DNA of 64,000 bases, taken from Yponomeuta sedellus (taxonomy: Eukaryota > Arthropoda > Insecta > Lepidoptera > Yponomeutidae). The translations under genes were made by a program, and so were the position numbers. The stretch covers positions 8,755,873 to 8,819,872 of the forward strand of contig OW203745.1 of the NCBI GenBank assembly GCA_934045075.1. Reading direction: 5' to 3'. This document shows, in pieces, positions 44,701-59,700 of the stretch (positions are counted from its first letter, which is position 1; the number at the start of each line of letters is the position of its first letter). Under the pieces are notes generated by a model. That model was not told the DNA's origin, did no database searches, and worked only from the letters and a program-made list of their open reading frames with translations.

Positions 44701-47700
44701 CAATCGACGTTGAAAGGTCACCACAACAAGCATTATCCTTGGATATAAGTTTGAAGCTAGTTCAGCTGACAAACTCAAAGTAGAAATTAAGTTTAAGCCT
44801 AAGTGTTAAGCTCGCTTAACAAAAAACCTTGGACCTCAATTTTACAATAAATGTAATACAGTCTAAACTACCAGTATTCGATTGAATATCATCGTCGTGG
44901 TCATCATAAGACTCTTATTACAGAAACTGAATTGCCAAAATAGCATTTTAACAGACATTTGGGCTTGAGTAACAAGCCCAAATAAGTTGTAACTTGCTCT
45001 TTAACACTAATCGATATCAACCCTTGTATGACTCCACTGATGGGCCACGGATCTCTTCCTGCGGTGTGGGTTGGTGAAGGATTTTGAGACAGTGCCGAGC
45101 CTTACTGTCAGAAGTTATCAAGCCACCCATAAGGCTTAACATGGCTTAACGACTGCCATTACATGACAGCCGGCACCGACGGCTTAGCGTGCCTTGCTAA
45201 GCCCGGAAGCGCTCGGAAAAAATGCCACTAGCGGTAGTCACGGGTCAGTCACCCATCCTGCACCTGACCGCGCCTGTTGTTGCTTAACTCAAGTGATTGA
45301 TTCCAATCACCTGGTTCGGCTAGGCCACGAGCGCTATTGACTGATATAATATATATATATATATAATATATATATTATATAGTGGAATGCTTATATATAT
45401 ATATATTTACATCTGGGTACCGATTCAGCGTCCTTTCATTTCGCATCATTGTGACGTCCACCATTACTAGCAGATTTAGATCGACTCTGCCGGTGAATAT
45501 TAGTTACTAAATTACCTGCTATTACAGTGTATTACTTAGTTTTTCCATAAAGTTATTTATATCGATATACAAATATATGTATACCACCATGCACACTCAT
45601 AGCTCTGGGAACCCCCTTCCATATTGCGATCCATTTAACACCCGGCGAATATTTTATAAAATTATTTCACATCATCGACTATACCAGCTCCTTCAGAATG
45701 CGACGTTGCCATGTTGTGCGTCAATACCTAATTTCCATATTTGTATTATTGTTTGAAAGAATACCTCTTCTTGCTCGATAGGAACGTGGTGTTGCGTTCC
45801 TGGTAAGTAAGGCGTCCGAACTCCCGAGGATTCTCAGACCTACATTTGTCCTTAGTTTTTAACACAATGAATTCTCAAGGGTCGAAACTTTTCTGGATTG
45901 TATCTCCTGGATGGGCCACGCTGTTAGCTTACCATCAGGTATGCCTTATGCTTTGCCTATCCAGTTGAATACCAAAATATCCAGATATTGGAATACAAGT
46001 GGATGTATGAAGGTAACTGTGAGTAGGAAATATGCTAAGTGACCGTTTAAGAAAGAATGTTTAAATCAATGTGTATGAATGCTACACCGGTATTTTCTTA
46101 TAACATATGTGTATTGCGCGATTTCATTACCGTATACGAAAGTCATATGTGACCAGTCATAATGTCAAGTGACCGTCTTCTTTTTGACTTGAAATTTATT
46201 TATTTTAATAATTGAAGACCGTCAATTTTCTTAAAATTGCTCGGTATGAGGGTTATTTGAAATGTTGGGCAGGGTAAAAAAACAAACGGACGGTTGGTAT
46301 TGACCTCACCAGGAGAGCTGATAAAATACGGCGGAGAGAAGTTGCATAAGCTGGTCTGGGAACTATTTGTTCGCATGTGGGAGCAGGAGCGCGCTCTGGA
46401 TACCTTTAAAGAATCGCGCATAAATGCTCTCTACAAGAACAAAGGTGACCGATCTGACTGCAACGCTTATCGCGGTATTTCGTTTCTTTCTGCCCCCGGA
46501 AAGGTCTTTGCTACAGTTCTCTTAAACCGCCTAAAGAACTTGTCCGTTAAATTCTGCCAGAAATCCAGTTTGGCTTCCGACCGGACCAAGGCATATGCGA
46601 AGCTATATTATATGTGCGTCAACTGCAAGAAAAGAGCAGAAAACAGGGTCGTCAGCTATACCTTTGCTTTGTGGATCTAGAGAAGGCTTTTGACAGCGTG
46701 CCTCGGGAAGCTCTATGGTTGGTGCTAGGTAAGCTTGGGTGCACGGAAAAGTTTGTGACACTGCTTAGACTCCTGCATGACGACATGCAATGCTGCGTTG
46801 CCATAGACGGTGATCAGACAGACTTCTTCCCCGTTACCTGTAGGGTGAAGCAAGGTTGCGTTTTAGCAAATACTCTGTTCGCCTTATACTTTGCGGTGGT
46901 AGTTGGAGGAGTCTTCCAAATTTTTTCTCAAGGAGTTCGCATCCGCTTCCGCACAGACGGCAGCCTTTTCAACTTGGCTAGATTTAAGGCTCGCACTAAA
47001 GTCTCACACGCACTGATCACCGAGATCATGTATGCTGATGACCAGTGATAGGAATGGAGCGGGCTTATTTACCTAAACTCCGAGGAGCAGAGACAAAATT
47101 CGGAGACCGCGCCATTCCTATCACTGCTGATGACAATCATGTGCTTTATAGCAGAATCCCCAGACGGCCTGCAACAGCTAATGTCAGCATTTCACCAAGC
47201 CTGCCGTAAGTTCGGCCTGAAGATCAGTGTCAATAAGACGAAGGTGATGTCCCTGGACATACACGGTCACGAGACACTGGCCATAAAACTTGGTGAGGAT
47301 GTGCTGAAGCAGGTGGATAAATTTCGCTATCTGGGGAACACTGTAACATCCAAGTGTGACCTTGATGCTGAGATAAATAGCAGGGTAGGCGCCGCAGCTG
47401 CAGCATTCGGCAAGCTATGTTCCAAGGTCTTCTGCTCTCATGACCTTAAGTTGGCCACTAAGATATTGACATACATGGCAATCGAGCTGCCAAACCTCTT
47501 ATAGTCCTTTGAGACGTGGTGTGTATACCGCCGCCACATTTGCACTCTGGATCGCTTCCACCTTAAATGCCTCCGTACGATCATGAAGATCAGATGGTCT
47601 GTTAGAGTGCGAAATACTGAAGTTCTGCGACGAGCCAATGTTGGTGGCATTGAGGCCTATTTAATGCGTCGACAGCTTTGGCGGTGCGGTCACGTATCTC

Positions 47701-50700
47701 GTATGGCGGAGGAAAGAGTGGTGAAGCGCATCTTCTGTTCTGAACTAGAGGAGGGCAAGCGGAATCATGGCGGTCCCCTCCTCCGGTACAAGGATGTCCA
47801 AAAGCGATACATGAATAGATGCAACATAGAGCCCTCCCGCTGGGAACGGGAACGTGGCAGCACAGCGGCCAGAATGGTGCAGGATGGTGAACAGCCAAGT
47901 ACGTGAGTTCGAGGTTCAGCGTAAAGCTGACCTTGATACCAAACGCGACCAGTTAAAGGCTCGCCCACCTGCTGCCATAACATATAACTATGAGAACGGC
48001 ATGCTCACGTGCCCTCAGTGTGCACGGAGTTTCGCCGCGAAGATAGACTACTTATGTATGCGCATGGTTTATACCAAGCGCCATATTTCTGATTAAGGGT
48101 CAAAGTGGTCGCCATGACCGAAATCGGTCGGAGCAACCATCATCATAATACGTCACACTATAAGTTTTGCGTAACCTAAAAAACAACATGTTATAACCAA
48201 AATATTATGTTTATTGCTTTTCAAAATACTCTTACATTTTAAACATGTTTTCATGCAATCGAACCATTTTTTAAAACCATAGATCTGAAGGCATGTTTTC
48301 TACGTGCTGATTGAACGTATTTACTGCCTCTTCGGAGTTGGTAAAAGTAAAACCTCTCATCAAATCTTTGATTTTGGGGAAAACAGAAATCAGAGGTTAC
48401 TAGGTCGGGGCTATGCGCAGGATGGGTGACGAGTTGTACTTTTTCGGAAGCTAAAAATGACTTAGTTTTGCTTTGGCCGCGTGTCATGATGTAGGAGAAC
48501 GCGGCTTTTTGGTCGTCTTTCGCGAACCTTTTCTAACACCCTGGGTAAACAAATGGTTGAATACCACTCGGCATTAACATTCTTTTGATCTTCAAGTGGA
48601 ACTGTACAGATGGGACCCGTAGCTGAGAAAAAAAGGAATCATTTTTTTACCAAGGTTTCTCGCCTGCTTCACTTTTGTTGGCCGGTTTATTTTTTAAACA
48701 CCCATTCACAAGATTGCTGTTTTTTTCGTCTACTGTGAAAATGTCATGAACAGCATTAGAATGTCCATGGTCGTACTTTAGTAGCATCTGTGAGCACCAT
48801 TCCACGCGAGCCCGCTTCTGCTCCGCTGTCAGTTCAAGAGGGATCCAACGACAACGAAGTTTGCCAACTTTCAATTCTTCGTGTAAAATTTTCTGAATTT
48901 GGCTCATACCAATCCTCAATTAGTTCTCGAATTGTCTCATAGGTAATCCGCGAAATTTCTTCAAGTAGCCGCTTAACAGTAGCCACATTATTTTCGTTGA
49001 CGGCAGTTGAAGGCGTCATGTAAAGAAACTCCACCTCTCTAAAATTCAGCAAACCATCGCCTCATGGTGCTCAAAGATGATGCTTCTCTTCCAAAAGCAT
49101 TTTATAGATGAGCGGCACAGTTTTGCGGGGAGAGAGAACTTTTTATACCTTAATGTATGTGTACCATATGTGACCTCTAATTTTATAAGGAACACTATTC
49201 CCAAAGATACAGGTTTTGCCTAGTTTAGGGGATAGAAGAGTGGCACTGTTTTTAAACTCATGTTGTACAGCCTCTGCCTATTTTAAGTGTGTGCATACCT
49301 ATACTTTAGTCACTGTCTCTGTAAATTGACTGTATTCGTGTTTTTGCTACATGTACAATAAATAAATTATTATTATTACATATATTAAAATCATAAAAAA
49401 TCATCGCTCTAACATCCTTTCGACTGAATTCCATTTTCGTTGCTTACGTAGAACTTTGATGTGTAATAAAAAACAATTGCCCCCGCCGAATGTCTATTAT
49501 TACTAAAAACTTTCAAAAAATATAACATTCGAAACTCAAATAGTTCCGATTAGCTAGAAGTGCAAAACTTTTAGTGTGCCCCATGTAGTACATGGTACTC
49601 GTTTATTTAACAGTTTTTAAATCTCTCATGATCGGCAAGTAGGTTCTTATTACCTCCAAATGGGGCTTTTAGGTGACTAATTAGCGGTCTAGGGTAATAA
49701 TGTAGCTAGAAAAGCTTTAGGGCTAAACAATAAAAAAAAACACTTCTTTCTTTCAAAAAGTTCGTGTACATCTAACCTTCATACTGGCAATATACATCAT
49801 GCATTCAGCATAATGACCAAAGAGGTCGCTTGCTATTCAGCCTTGTCTTTGTGTGAGTATAATAGTCATCAATCTTAAATATTGAACGGCGAAGCACAAC
49901 AATAGTAGAAATTTTTTACTTTAAAATGTTTTATTCTTGTAATGCCGGTTTTTTTCTACTTACCTTACAATCGAGATGTAAAGCAGAAACGTTATCTCGG
50001 GTGTAAGCATCAATTGCACCCTCGAACTTATCTCGGGCTGCAATTGATGCCGTACTTGGCTACTAATATACTATTAATCAATTAATAGCATTCGTTTAAT
50101 ATAATCGTCATAAGCTTTAAATTAAAATTGCGCTGTTTATGTAAACAGACGCCAGTTGGTCGAATACGAAATGTGATATGCTTCAATGTTTGGCGTCCGT
50201 ATGTTGTATATATATATACGCCACTTCTTCAAAATACGAACGCGTGATACTTAGCAGTGTGAAAATTATGGAGCAACTAACGCCCGTTTAGTTGTTTATT
50301 CAAGACTATATTCATGTTCCTTAACTTCAACTTAAATGGTTCATTAATTATTATTAAAATATTGGTATTTTTTTATTATTTATCAATATTTATTAGTCTT
50401 TTAGTAAATCAGTATTTAGTAACAGGGCCTTTGGCTAAGTCTTTGGTTAACTTACGTTAGTGTGACCTTATAAAACACTGCCCATTAATTTTCGTGAAAT
50501 GATAATAATTTTAATCAACATCTCGTATTGAGTTTGTTATAGGTATACAGATGAAACAGGACGCGGAACATCTGGTCTTAATCTGGTCCATATATTACTC
50601 TACTATATTTTACTATAATTCAAGTACACTTACATAAATAAACAAAATGCGCTTAGTGCAAAATTGTAAACAAACTTAACGTCTCGTAATTCAAACCAAT

Positions 50701-53700
50701 GCCCTCAATATTATCACCGCGATAAAAATACGGACCTCATTAGTCGTAAGATACAAATCCTTACTGAGGATTTTCAGATAAACTTAAAAATTGCGCTTAG
50801 TACAAACATAACATTTTGTACTGCAAACACATAAATAATATTATATTTATCTAGTCACATTGATTATATATGGACGTCAACAGTCGTAGGATGCAAACCA
50901 TTAAAGACAATCTGACGTCCGTATATAAAAAAACACAAAACTACCAACTATAACATTATTTCACTGATTTAACTCACAATCCCAACACGATCACTGTGTA
51001 AGACATAAAATTTAATTTCCTTTGGCCTCTACCGCGACCACTAAACGTTTCGAATCTATCAGACTGAGGCTAATTTAAGGTTTCCTATACCATTACATTA
51101 CAACGAGCGACACATATTTTCGTTTTTAATTATATTTTACTCTAAATAGGAGTATGTTAAAGGAGTATAAGTGCACTACAAACTTACTAATAACGAACAC
51201 AAACTACACATTCATTTGTGTTCTTCGGTTCTGAAGTGGACATATTAATTTAAAAACCTATTTAGAAGCTAAAAGTTTCACCCATGCCGGGATTCGAACC
51301 CGCAACCTCTGGCTATCCGTACCAGCGCTCTACCAATTGAGCCAATGGGCGACTCACGACATCAGTGAAATTTCGAACCTCTTTACAATATTCTCTGTGT
51401 TACGTACATTTGTTCCTTAGCACGGGTTAGTGCATTAAAAATAAAAATAGTGTGGACATATTAAGTTCTCGGGAACATTCATGGACGTCAAATGTTGCTC
51501 AGTATGAATAGAACGCGTCAAACCGACATCTGTATATTATAGGTCTCGCAGTATTGAAACTATTTCTCTCAGAACGACACTATATCATCACTCATCAGCT
51601 CTATTTGTGATCGGAACCTAGGTATTAGGTATTTCTTATCGATTGACACTCAGTGTCTACCTATAGCTAGCAGGAGTACAAAACTAAGTGCCTACCCTAC
51701 CTACTCCAGGTGCATGAAATAAAGTAGTAAAAACGAGTGAATAGGTACGTACTACGGTCACATTTGAAATTATAATACAAGTTTTAACCTTATTTCCTTG
51801 ACATAAGTTCCGTAAAGTGTACATATTATTAAAGGCGACTGTATATACATACTCGCGTACCTGTTATCAACTTTAATAAATTCTTTTTATTAATCTTTCA
51901 AACCCAAAATAATGATAATAAGTACTAAATATAATAGGTAAATATTGAAACGGCATTAAAAAATTTACTCGTCGTTCCTTCAACCTTCTCTTTGAGAACG
52001 GCATTTGAGTTACATTAACACAGTCGTCACAAATTAGATCGCACTAAACGGCAACGTCGCAATTCGCAGCAACAAGTGACGGGACGCCAAATGAGGCGCA
52101 CTATGAACTGGCGATTGAAGACAGCAGCGCCACCGATATTGGCTACGAAAATGCGCGGAACTACGGAATTATTCAGTTCAGTCAGAACGGAAGAAAAATG
52201 ACTTCCAAGTTTATTTTTTTATTTTTAATTATTTGTGGTCAGCAGCGTAAGAGGAGGCGATTGGAACGGGTCTCCTATTTGACTTCCGTATATCGGACGT
52301 CAGAAGCAGGTGGACGTCCGATTAAATGTAAAAAAGCCCATAATGGTAGTAGGATGTAAATATATATATATGTTCCAATCCACTACACAGCACAGGCCTT
52401 CTCTCAAAGAGACAGTACGCGTGTCCACCGCAGATGGGTAATCTCAAGCGCTGATTCATTTGAAAACCTCAGACTCTCAGGTTTTCTCACGATGTTTTCC
52501 TTCCCAGTGTGTAGTACTGTTACTATGACTTCGTAACAGTACTACTATGAAGCGCTCGTGGCTAGCCGAACCGGGCTAGGCCACGAGGGCTTCTAACTTC
52601 TCAACACTAATAGTGATTGACAATTATAAACAAATGTTAACTTACAAAAAGATTGGAACTTACTCGTCTCCCAGCTTCATTGTTATGAAGGTTCATGATT
52701 CCCCCATCGGAGCTCTTATCTTCTTTAGAATCTACGAAGTCACGACTGAACATCTCGCCATATCTTATATCCTGTAAGGTCAAAAATTTACATAATTAAC
52801 GTAAATAATAGAAACAATAAAAATACAAAGAAAAAGTTGTTCTAACAAACTTTTTATCTTATTTTTTAAGAAGATTTTTTTTGTGCTAATTCGTAAAGTG
52901 GTGTATATAAGTCAAAGTAAACAGTATTTTATTTTTATTTACAAAGCAACGGTGTGTGAACTTTTGTACCCCCTTTGTAACTTTTGTTAAATGGCTTAGT
53001 TTGTAACTTGAAGTGTGCCTGCCTGTAACAGATCGCAATAAAATTAATTCAATTAATGTTTTTTAACATTTTTAACAAATGAGGATTCGAAAATGATTTA
53101 CAGTAATTTTAAAGTGGTTTCTCTAACTTTGGTATTTGCAAAGAAATTGTTTGAACTTTTGGATAAGTTTCGCGACTTTTTAACTTTGGTCGTATAATTT
53201 TTTACGTCCCGGCTTTGGCTACACTGATCGTAACACTGATTTACTTCAAGGGTAAGCTAACCTACTGAAAGCATATGGTTTTTATTATCGACTCGAGAGT
53301 TTATTGGAAAGAATCATAATTTCTTGTCAAAGTATAAAATAATTGGTCTTTCAATCACAGATCTATCTTACAATTGGCGACCCACGCCAAGACTGGCGCT
53401 TATTCATGCACCGTAGCCTCTTTGTACTGCAACATTATATATTCTTTTTCACATAATCATATTTTATGAAATCTTCTTACCTCAGAGCAACCTCCCCACT
53501 GCCAGTGTCGTGGCGTGCGCTTCCGCACCCTTGAATCGCACGAGCATTCGTTGAGCTCTCCTCGACTGCATGCTCTCGCCACTGCATGGGCAAGAGCTGC
53601 TGAAGATAGTGCGTGAACGAATGCAGACTCTCGTGATTCTGAAAGAGGTGGAAGAGGTAAAAGAGGTCAAGTTGAGATGTTATAATAAAAGAGTAAAGTG

Positions 53701-56700
53701 GCAGATGACAATGACCTATTAGATGAGGAATTTTCTATTGAGGAGAAGTGATTTACAGAAAAAGTTGGTTAACACGTGTTCAAATACCATTAAAAAGTGA
53801 AGATTACTTTGCTAAATTCTGCCAAGCCAATCCCACAAGCACCATGCGGTTAGTTAATGCACCAACCTCCCTCCCACTTTAACAAGCCGAAGCAAGTCGG
53901 TGGTGGTGTGTTCGTGTCTTAGCAAAGTAATCTTCACTTTTTAATGCTATTATGGTTTTTCGCAAAGTAACGCCTGATTCTATACAAACGTGTTCAATGA
54001 TCAAAGATGTACAAGAGAAGTATTCACCACAAAATATTTTATAATAATAAAATACTATCAGATTAATTAAATCAGTAGATTCACTATCTCCCACTATATT
54101 AATTACAAACGTTATAATTTTTAAGTTACATAAATAAATGAAATAAATGTTTTGAATCAAATATATCCAAGTCAAAACCAAATAATTGCAATGCACAATA
54201 TTGCCTTACATGAATATTATCCAGGTTGCACGGCACCTACATAAAAGTATCAATAATAGTTCATTGTAGCATGAGAGTGTTTCAATGTTTTTGACACGTG
54301 TTCCGATGTTACGCAATGTTTTGATTTTGAAATATGTCGGTTTCAGACATAACAACAACATTTCCAACTAATTTCCTGGCGCTGTTGAAACTTCCTACCC
54401 TACTTGAAAATACGTGGAAGTTTGTTTTCCATAAACCAGAATACATAACATCATACTTGATCATTTTTGAGACTCGCGACTAATAACTTAGACCTAAGAT
54501 CTACAATGACAATATGACACACAACGCAATTACTTTATTGGTCCCAAACAAATATATCCTAGTTATCAGTCAAGTCCAATACGAGAATATAATGGAAAAC
54601 GGCAATACTGACCCAGACCCAGATGGGAGTTTTCTACACCGTCCGAGGTGAAACTAACACAAGATATTGTAGTCTTTATTTATTTACTCTCCTCCAGCAT
54701 TCAGTAGATTTTTACACGAAGTTTGTTTTACTTCTAATACTGACGCCACTTCAACAATAACAGTCAACTAAATCAAATTTTACTATCTTCCTGTTTGGAT
54801 GCTCTGAACAAGATCAAAATTTACTTCATTGAAAAACTAGCATCTTGCAGTTGAAATTCCGTAAAAATCCCCCGATAGTCGTTCAACGACCTATTGACCG
54901 ACCAATTTAGAAGAGCTTAAAGCTGCAGCAACTCATTCATTATTTTGGCTTCTGTGGGGTTCAGGTGAGACTGGTGTTGAGATGACGAGATATAAACAGT
55001 GTGAGCCACTCAATCTGCGCTAGGCAGAGAGTATCGCTTGATAGCTGGATGCTGACATGTGAAAATAAACAAACGGTAGCGAAGACACGTTGGTTTCTTG
55101 AAATATTTTCGAGTGTCTCGCTCTAAGCTGTATGGTGCATGTAATAGGTACTGCGGTTCACTTCACCGAGCGGAAAAGCAAACAATAAAAATAAACAAAA
55201 TATTAATTATCACCTGATATCTCTAATCCGTGACAAACTTATTATTGATATCTGATATATCGGGCTTCCATGGGTGATAAATATTTTTTCTTAGAACGCC
55301 TGTGCCCTGCAATAAATCATCATTCCATTACTGTCCACTTAAATGCTGGTTATAGGAATATTCCCCTATCACGCTATCTTTCGCGGTCTCTCGAAATTCC
55401 GTGGATGAGGGTCTTCGACCAACTTGAAAATATCTTTCATCGGTTGCCGTGTTTGACTACCCTATCGAATTCTAATGATTATAAACTTATTCCCAGTAGA
55501 CATTCTGTTTCATTAGATTTATAGCTATTTTCTTTATGAGAGTTTCCTTTATGTGTAACTTGGAACACTGATGTCTGGTAAACAGTGTTATGGAATACCT
55601 ATTCTCTGAAAAGGGTATTGATGCAACTAACATGCAAGAAATGTTCCACGAACAGGCGGTTCAAATTCATCAGTTATTCAGTAATTTAGATTTTTCACAA
55701 TTTGAATCCCAACCATTGGTTACGAACACTTTTTGTTACAAAAACCTTTAATATAACCGAGGTGTGTACACACATCAAAGTTGATGTACTGTCGACTGTA
55801 CCTAATGATTCTGCCTCTTACAGATCCTAGAGGATATAGATATTTTCTTGACCAATACTATGGTACATAAGAACCAACCTCATGAAATAGATCGAATTTC
55901 CAATCATAATTATACACTTTAGTGTAATAATGTTCGCAGTGAGTATGAGTAACAAAAGTAAGGGCATTTTTTTCTTGTTGTGCAATAGAAAATTCTCTAT
56001 TTATTAACCCGTCACGCGCTTAGTGTATAAGTAATCTATCTACATAAGTAATAATTGTTGCACTAGATAATACATTTTCAAATTTTCGCTTAACAAAAGT
56101 TTGTTTAATCCATAAATTGTTTTGCACGTTCGTGATACCCTTTATCATTCGAATTTAGATTTATCGATCTGTATCAGATATTTACTTAAGAAGGCAAATA
56201 TAATGCACTGTTTCTGGAAATACAATAATTATCTTGAACGTCATATCATCTACTTAGTAGTGCTAGTTATAAATGTTATTGTTATCTAAATACTATTGTT
56301 ATTATTGAATTCTGTATTTACTAAAAACAAGTTGTACTGAAAAGACGTACACAATAATTTAATAGATATTACGCCGAGGCATACTGACATTTCATTTGAT
56401 TCAACTTTGGATCGAAATCGGTATGCACTAATGTCTATCAAGTGATTTTTTGCCCTTTCATCTTGCAAATGAATTAAAGAAATATAATTTCTTTGGACAT
56501 ATTAACTACTTTCTTAATTACGATGGCAACTCTTGTATGTCCCTACCGCTGGGGCACGGGTCACTTTCTGCAAAGCAGGTTAGGCCATACTCCACCACGG
56601 GGGCCAAGTCCGGGTTGGTGGAGGATTATAAGACAGTGGCGGGCCTTACTGTCAAAAGTTATCAAGCCGCCCGTGAGGCCTCTGACATGGCTTAACGACT

Positions 56701-59700
56701 TGGCTTTCTTAAAAAGTGACTTTATTTTGGACATTAAGGTCATTGAAATTCAGAGTTAAAGTATCTTGATTTTTCGCATTTTCCCTCTATTCTTTTTACT
56801 CTTTGTAATTTTTCTGTTCTGTTTGGTACAAACACAATGTACTGTAAATAATTACCGATTAAAAAAAACAAAGGAACGATTGATTTCCCAGCGACGTAAT
56901 TTAATGTTAAGCTAATCAACATCGAAATTTACGAGTCAGGAACCTGAAAAGTGTAAGTCAACTTGCCAACTCTATAAATAACGCATGTATTCTATTTATT
57001 AGTTCAGAACTGAACTTAAAAGATCCCAACGCTTTTGTAAACACACTGATGGACGGGATCATTGCTACAACATCAAAGCGATGGAAACACGTGGCTTTGT
57101 AAAGTTAGCGAAGGCAAAAGCCAGTTTCGGCTTTTTGAATAGTATTGCTTGGGCTGCCATGTTGTGATGTGTGACATACTTAACCCCGGTTTCTGGTACA
57201 CTGAAAATCCGTTAACTTATTGTTAGCGGCTGTCCGTTAGCCAAATATGCTTACAAAAAAAAACATTTGATAGCTGTTAACAATAAATTAACAGATTGTA
57301 CGCGAAACTGAGAGTTTTTTTATTAGACCCTTTTGTTACCAATGTACTTTCAGCTTAGAAACACCATAGTTGAAAGGGCCAATAATTTAATACTTTCTTT
57401 AAACTAATTCCCATAATTATACTAATTTTATTTTTAATGCACTAACCCGTGCTAATGAGTCGCCCATTAGCTCAGTTGGATAGAGCGCTGGCACGGATGG
57501 CCAGAGGTCGCGGGTTCGAATCCCGGCATGGGTTGAATTTTTAGCCTCTAAATAGGTTTTTTATAATTTCCATAAGCTAAAAACATCTTAATTGCCATAG
57601 CTCTGTTTGAAGCATCATTCACGTTATTTTTATCTTCTGTGTAGATTTTATTTGGTGTCTCGTAACAACTATATTATAGTTGTTATCAGAATTTGCTGGT
57701 TTTTGTCTTTTTTTTTATAATACGACATACATACATACATACATACATACATACATACATACATACATACATACATACATACATACATACATACATACAT
57801 ACATACATACATACATACATACATACATACATACATACATACATACATACATACATACATACATACATACATACATACATACATACATACATACATACAT
57901 ACATACATACATACATACATACATACATACATACATACATACATACATACATACATACATACATACATACATACATACATACATACATACATACATACAT
58001 ACATACATACATACATACATAACCTCACGCCTGTATCCCGGAGGGGTAGGCAGAGACCAGGGACTGCCACTTGCCACGATCCTGGCAGATCACCTTCGCT
58101 TCATCAACGTTCATGAGTCGTTGCATGCACGCACGCCGGTTCCTGGTACTTTTTATCTTTCCCTTTGCTTATACATCCCCTATTTGGTCGATGTAAGTCC
58201 GTCTGGGACGTCCCTTACCAGCCCTTCCACTCACATTCGCAATATATATTTGTTTCGTCAATCTTTCTTCCTTCATCCTCTCCACATGTCCAAACCAACG
58301 CAACATTCCTGTCTCAACTCTAGTCACTACATCCTCTTTCAGTCCACAACGTTCTCTAATCAGACTATTGCGTATCCTGTCATTCAAAGGATAATACGAC
58401 TTACCAAATAAACAAAAAATAATGAATGTCGATCAAACCAAAAAGATATGTTAGTATTATAGCTGTTGTAGTCTCGATACAAGCTGGAATGTAAGAATAA
58501 ATTAAAAAAACTTCAATCTTCGCTTTCAATATTTGTCGCGAAAAATCTGTTAGTTGTCTGTCGTTTGTCATTACAGCCATGATTCTCGCACTGCTTTACT
58601 TTTACCGAATTGTATTTAATGCTAATATTATTGTAAACTACTGCATACCGTTGCATCTTTACGTGCACCATAACTGCTTCATTTAGTAACTTGTGCATCG
58701 AGCGACCCGTTTCTGTGTTGAAAACTTAAGAATCCTGTTTCCCAATTGTGTGCTATAAGTGTGAACCATTAGCTTTATGTTTCCCTGTAAAAGATTCTAT
58801 CTTATTTGAAACAGCGGTTTACTCTAGATCACAAAATAAATATGTCTAATAAATCGATCTGTAAACGAGAATCAATTTAAAGATTTATTCTCATCAAGTT
58901 AATAAATAGTTTGATTTTTTAAGCTGTTGAAATTATATCAGTTATATATAATGTATTTATTTACTTTGATCATCTGGTGTAAGTGTTTTTATTTAATACA
59001 TTCACACTAATCGATTAAAGTAATCGATATCCTATTTTATTAGGGACATAAACTTATTTTTAAGATTTCTCATCTTCCAGAGTGCTTAGTGCGAGTTTGA
59101 CAGATCCAATCGAATAACTTTACTATCGCGTTAATCGAGCATCGAGTAGTGAGTACGAGTAAGTTAACCGTTCGAACTGGCAAAACGCTGTCACAGTACA
59201 ACTCGCACTCGCGTTTATTCGTGTTTTGGCTGGTAAACGTGTTCACTTCTCAACGTAAACCATTACAACTCGCACTCAGCAATTTTAATTTCCATACTTG
59301 TCGCTAGGTGGCGCTTCCTCGATGCCATAGAAATATGCGTTTACGTTAACGCGATCGAGTAGTTAAAAAACTCGCACTAAGCACTCTGATTGCGAATTGA
59401 GCTTATTTTTTATATTTTAAAATATAACGCTTTTTTTAAACCCGTCCCGTCATGCCCGAAATGCCCGTCTCCTTTGGTTGCTGATGAGGCGACATGATAA
59501 GTTTACTTCATTTACTCATATGGCGCTCGCACTCAGCGACGATACCCACTAGCAAAGACGTTACACCAGGACTAAGCTGGGAACTCTATTTTATCCAATC
59601 ATTCATTCCCAACCTCTACTTCATTCACTCCCTCTTCTCGAACCGATAGACCCGATGAAACTTGCGCGCAATTCGTTTTTTGAACACATTGTGTGTGTCT

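Noticed and set aside
47130..47504. Separate gene beginning at ATG 47130
   Set aside because: It is the continuation of the LINE reverse transcriptase after the MITE insertion; the ATG falls within the duplicated target site.
57669..58411. Several long open frames (YIHT or MYVC repeats) on both strands
   Set aside because: They are translations of the ACAT microsatellite, which lacks stops in several frames; no start context, no domain.
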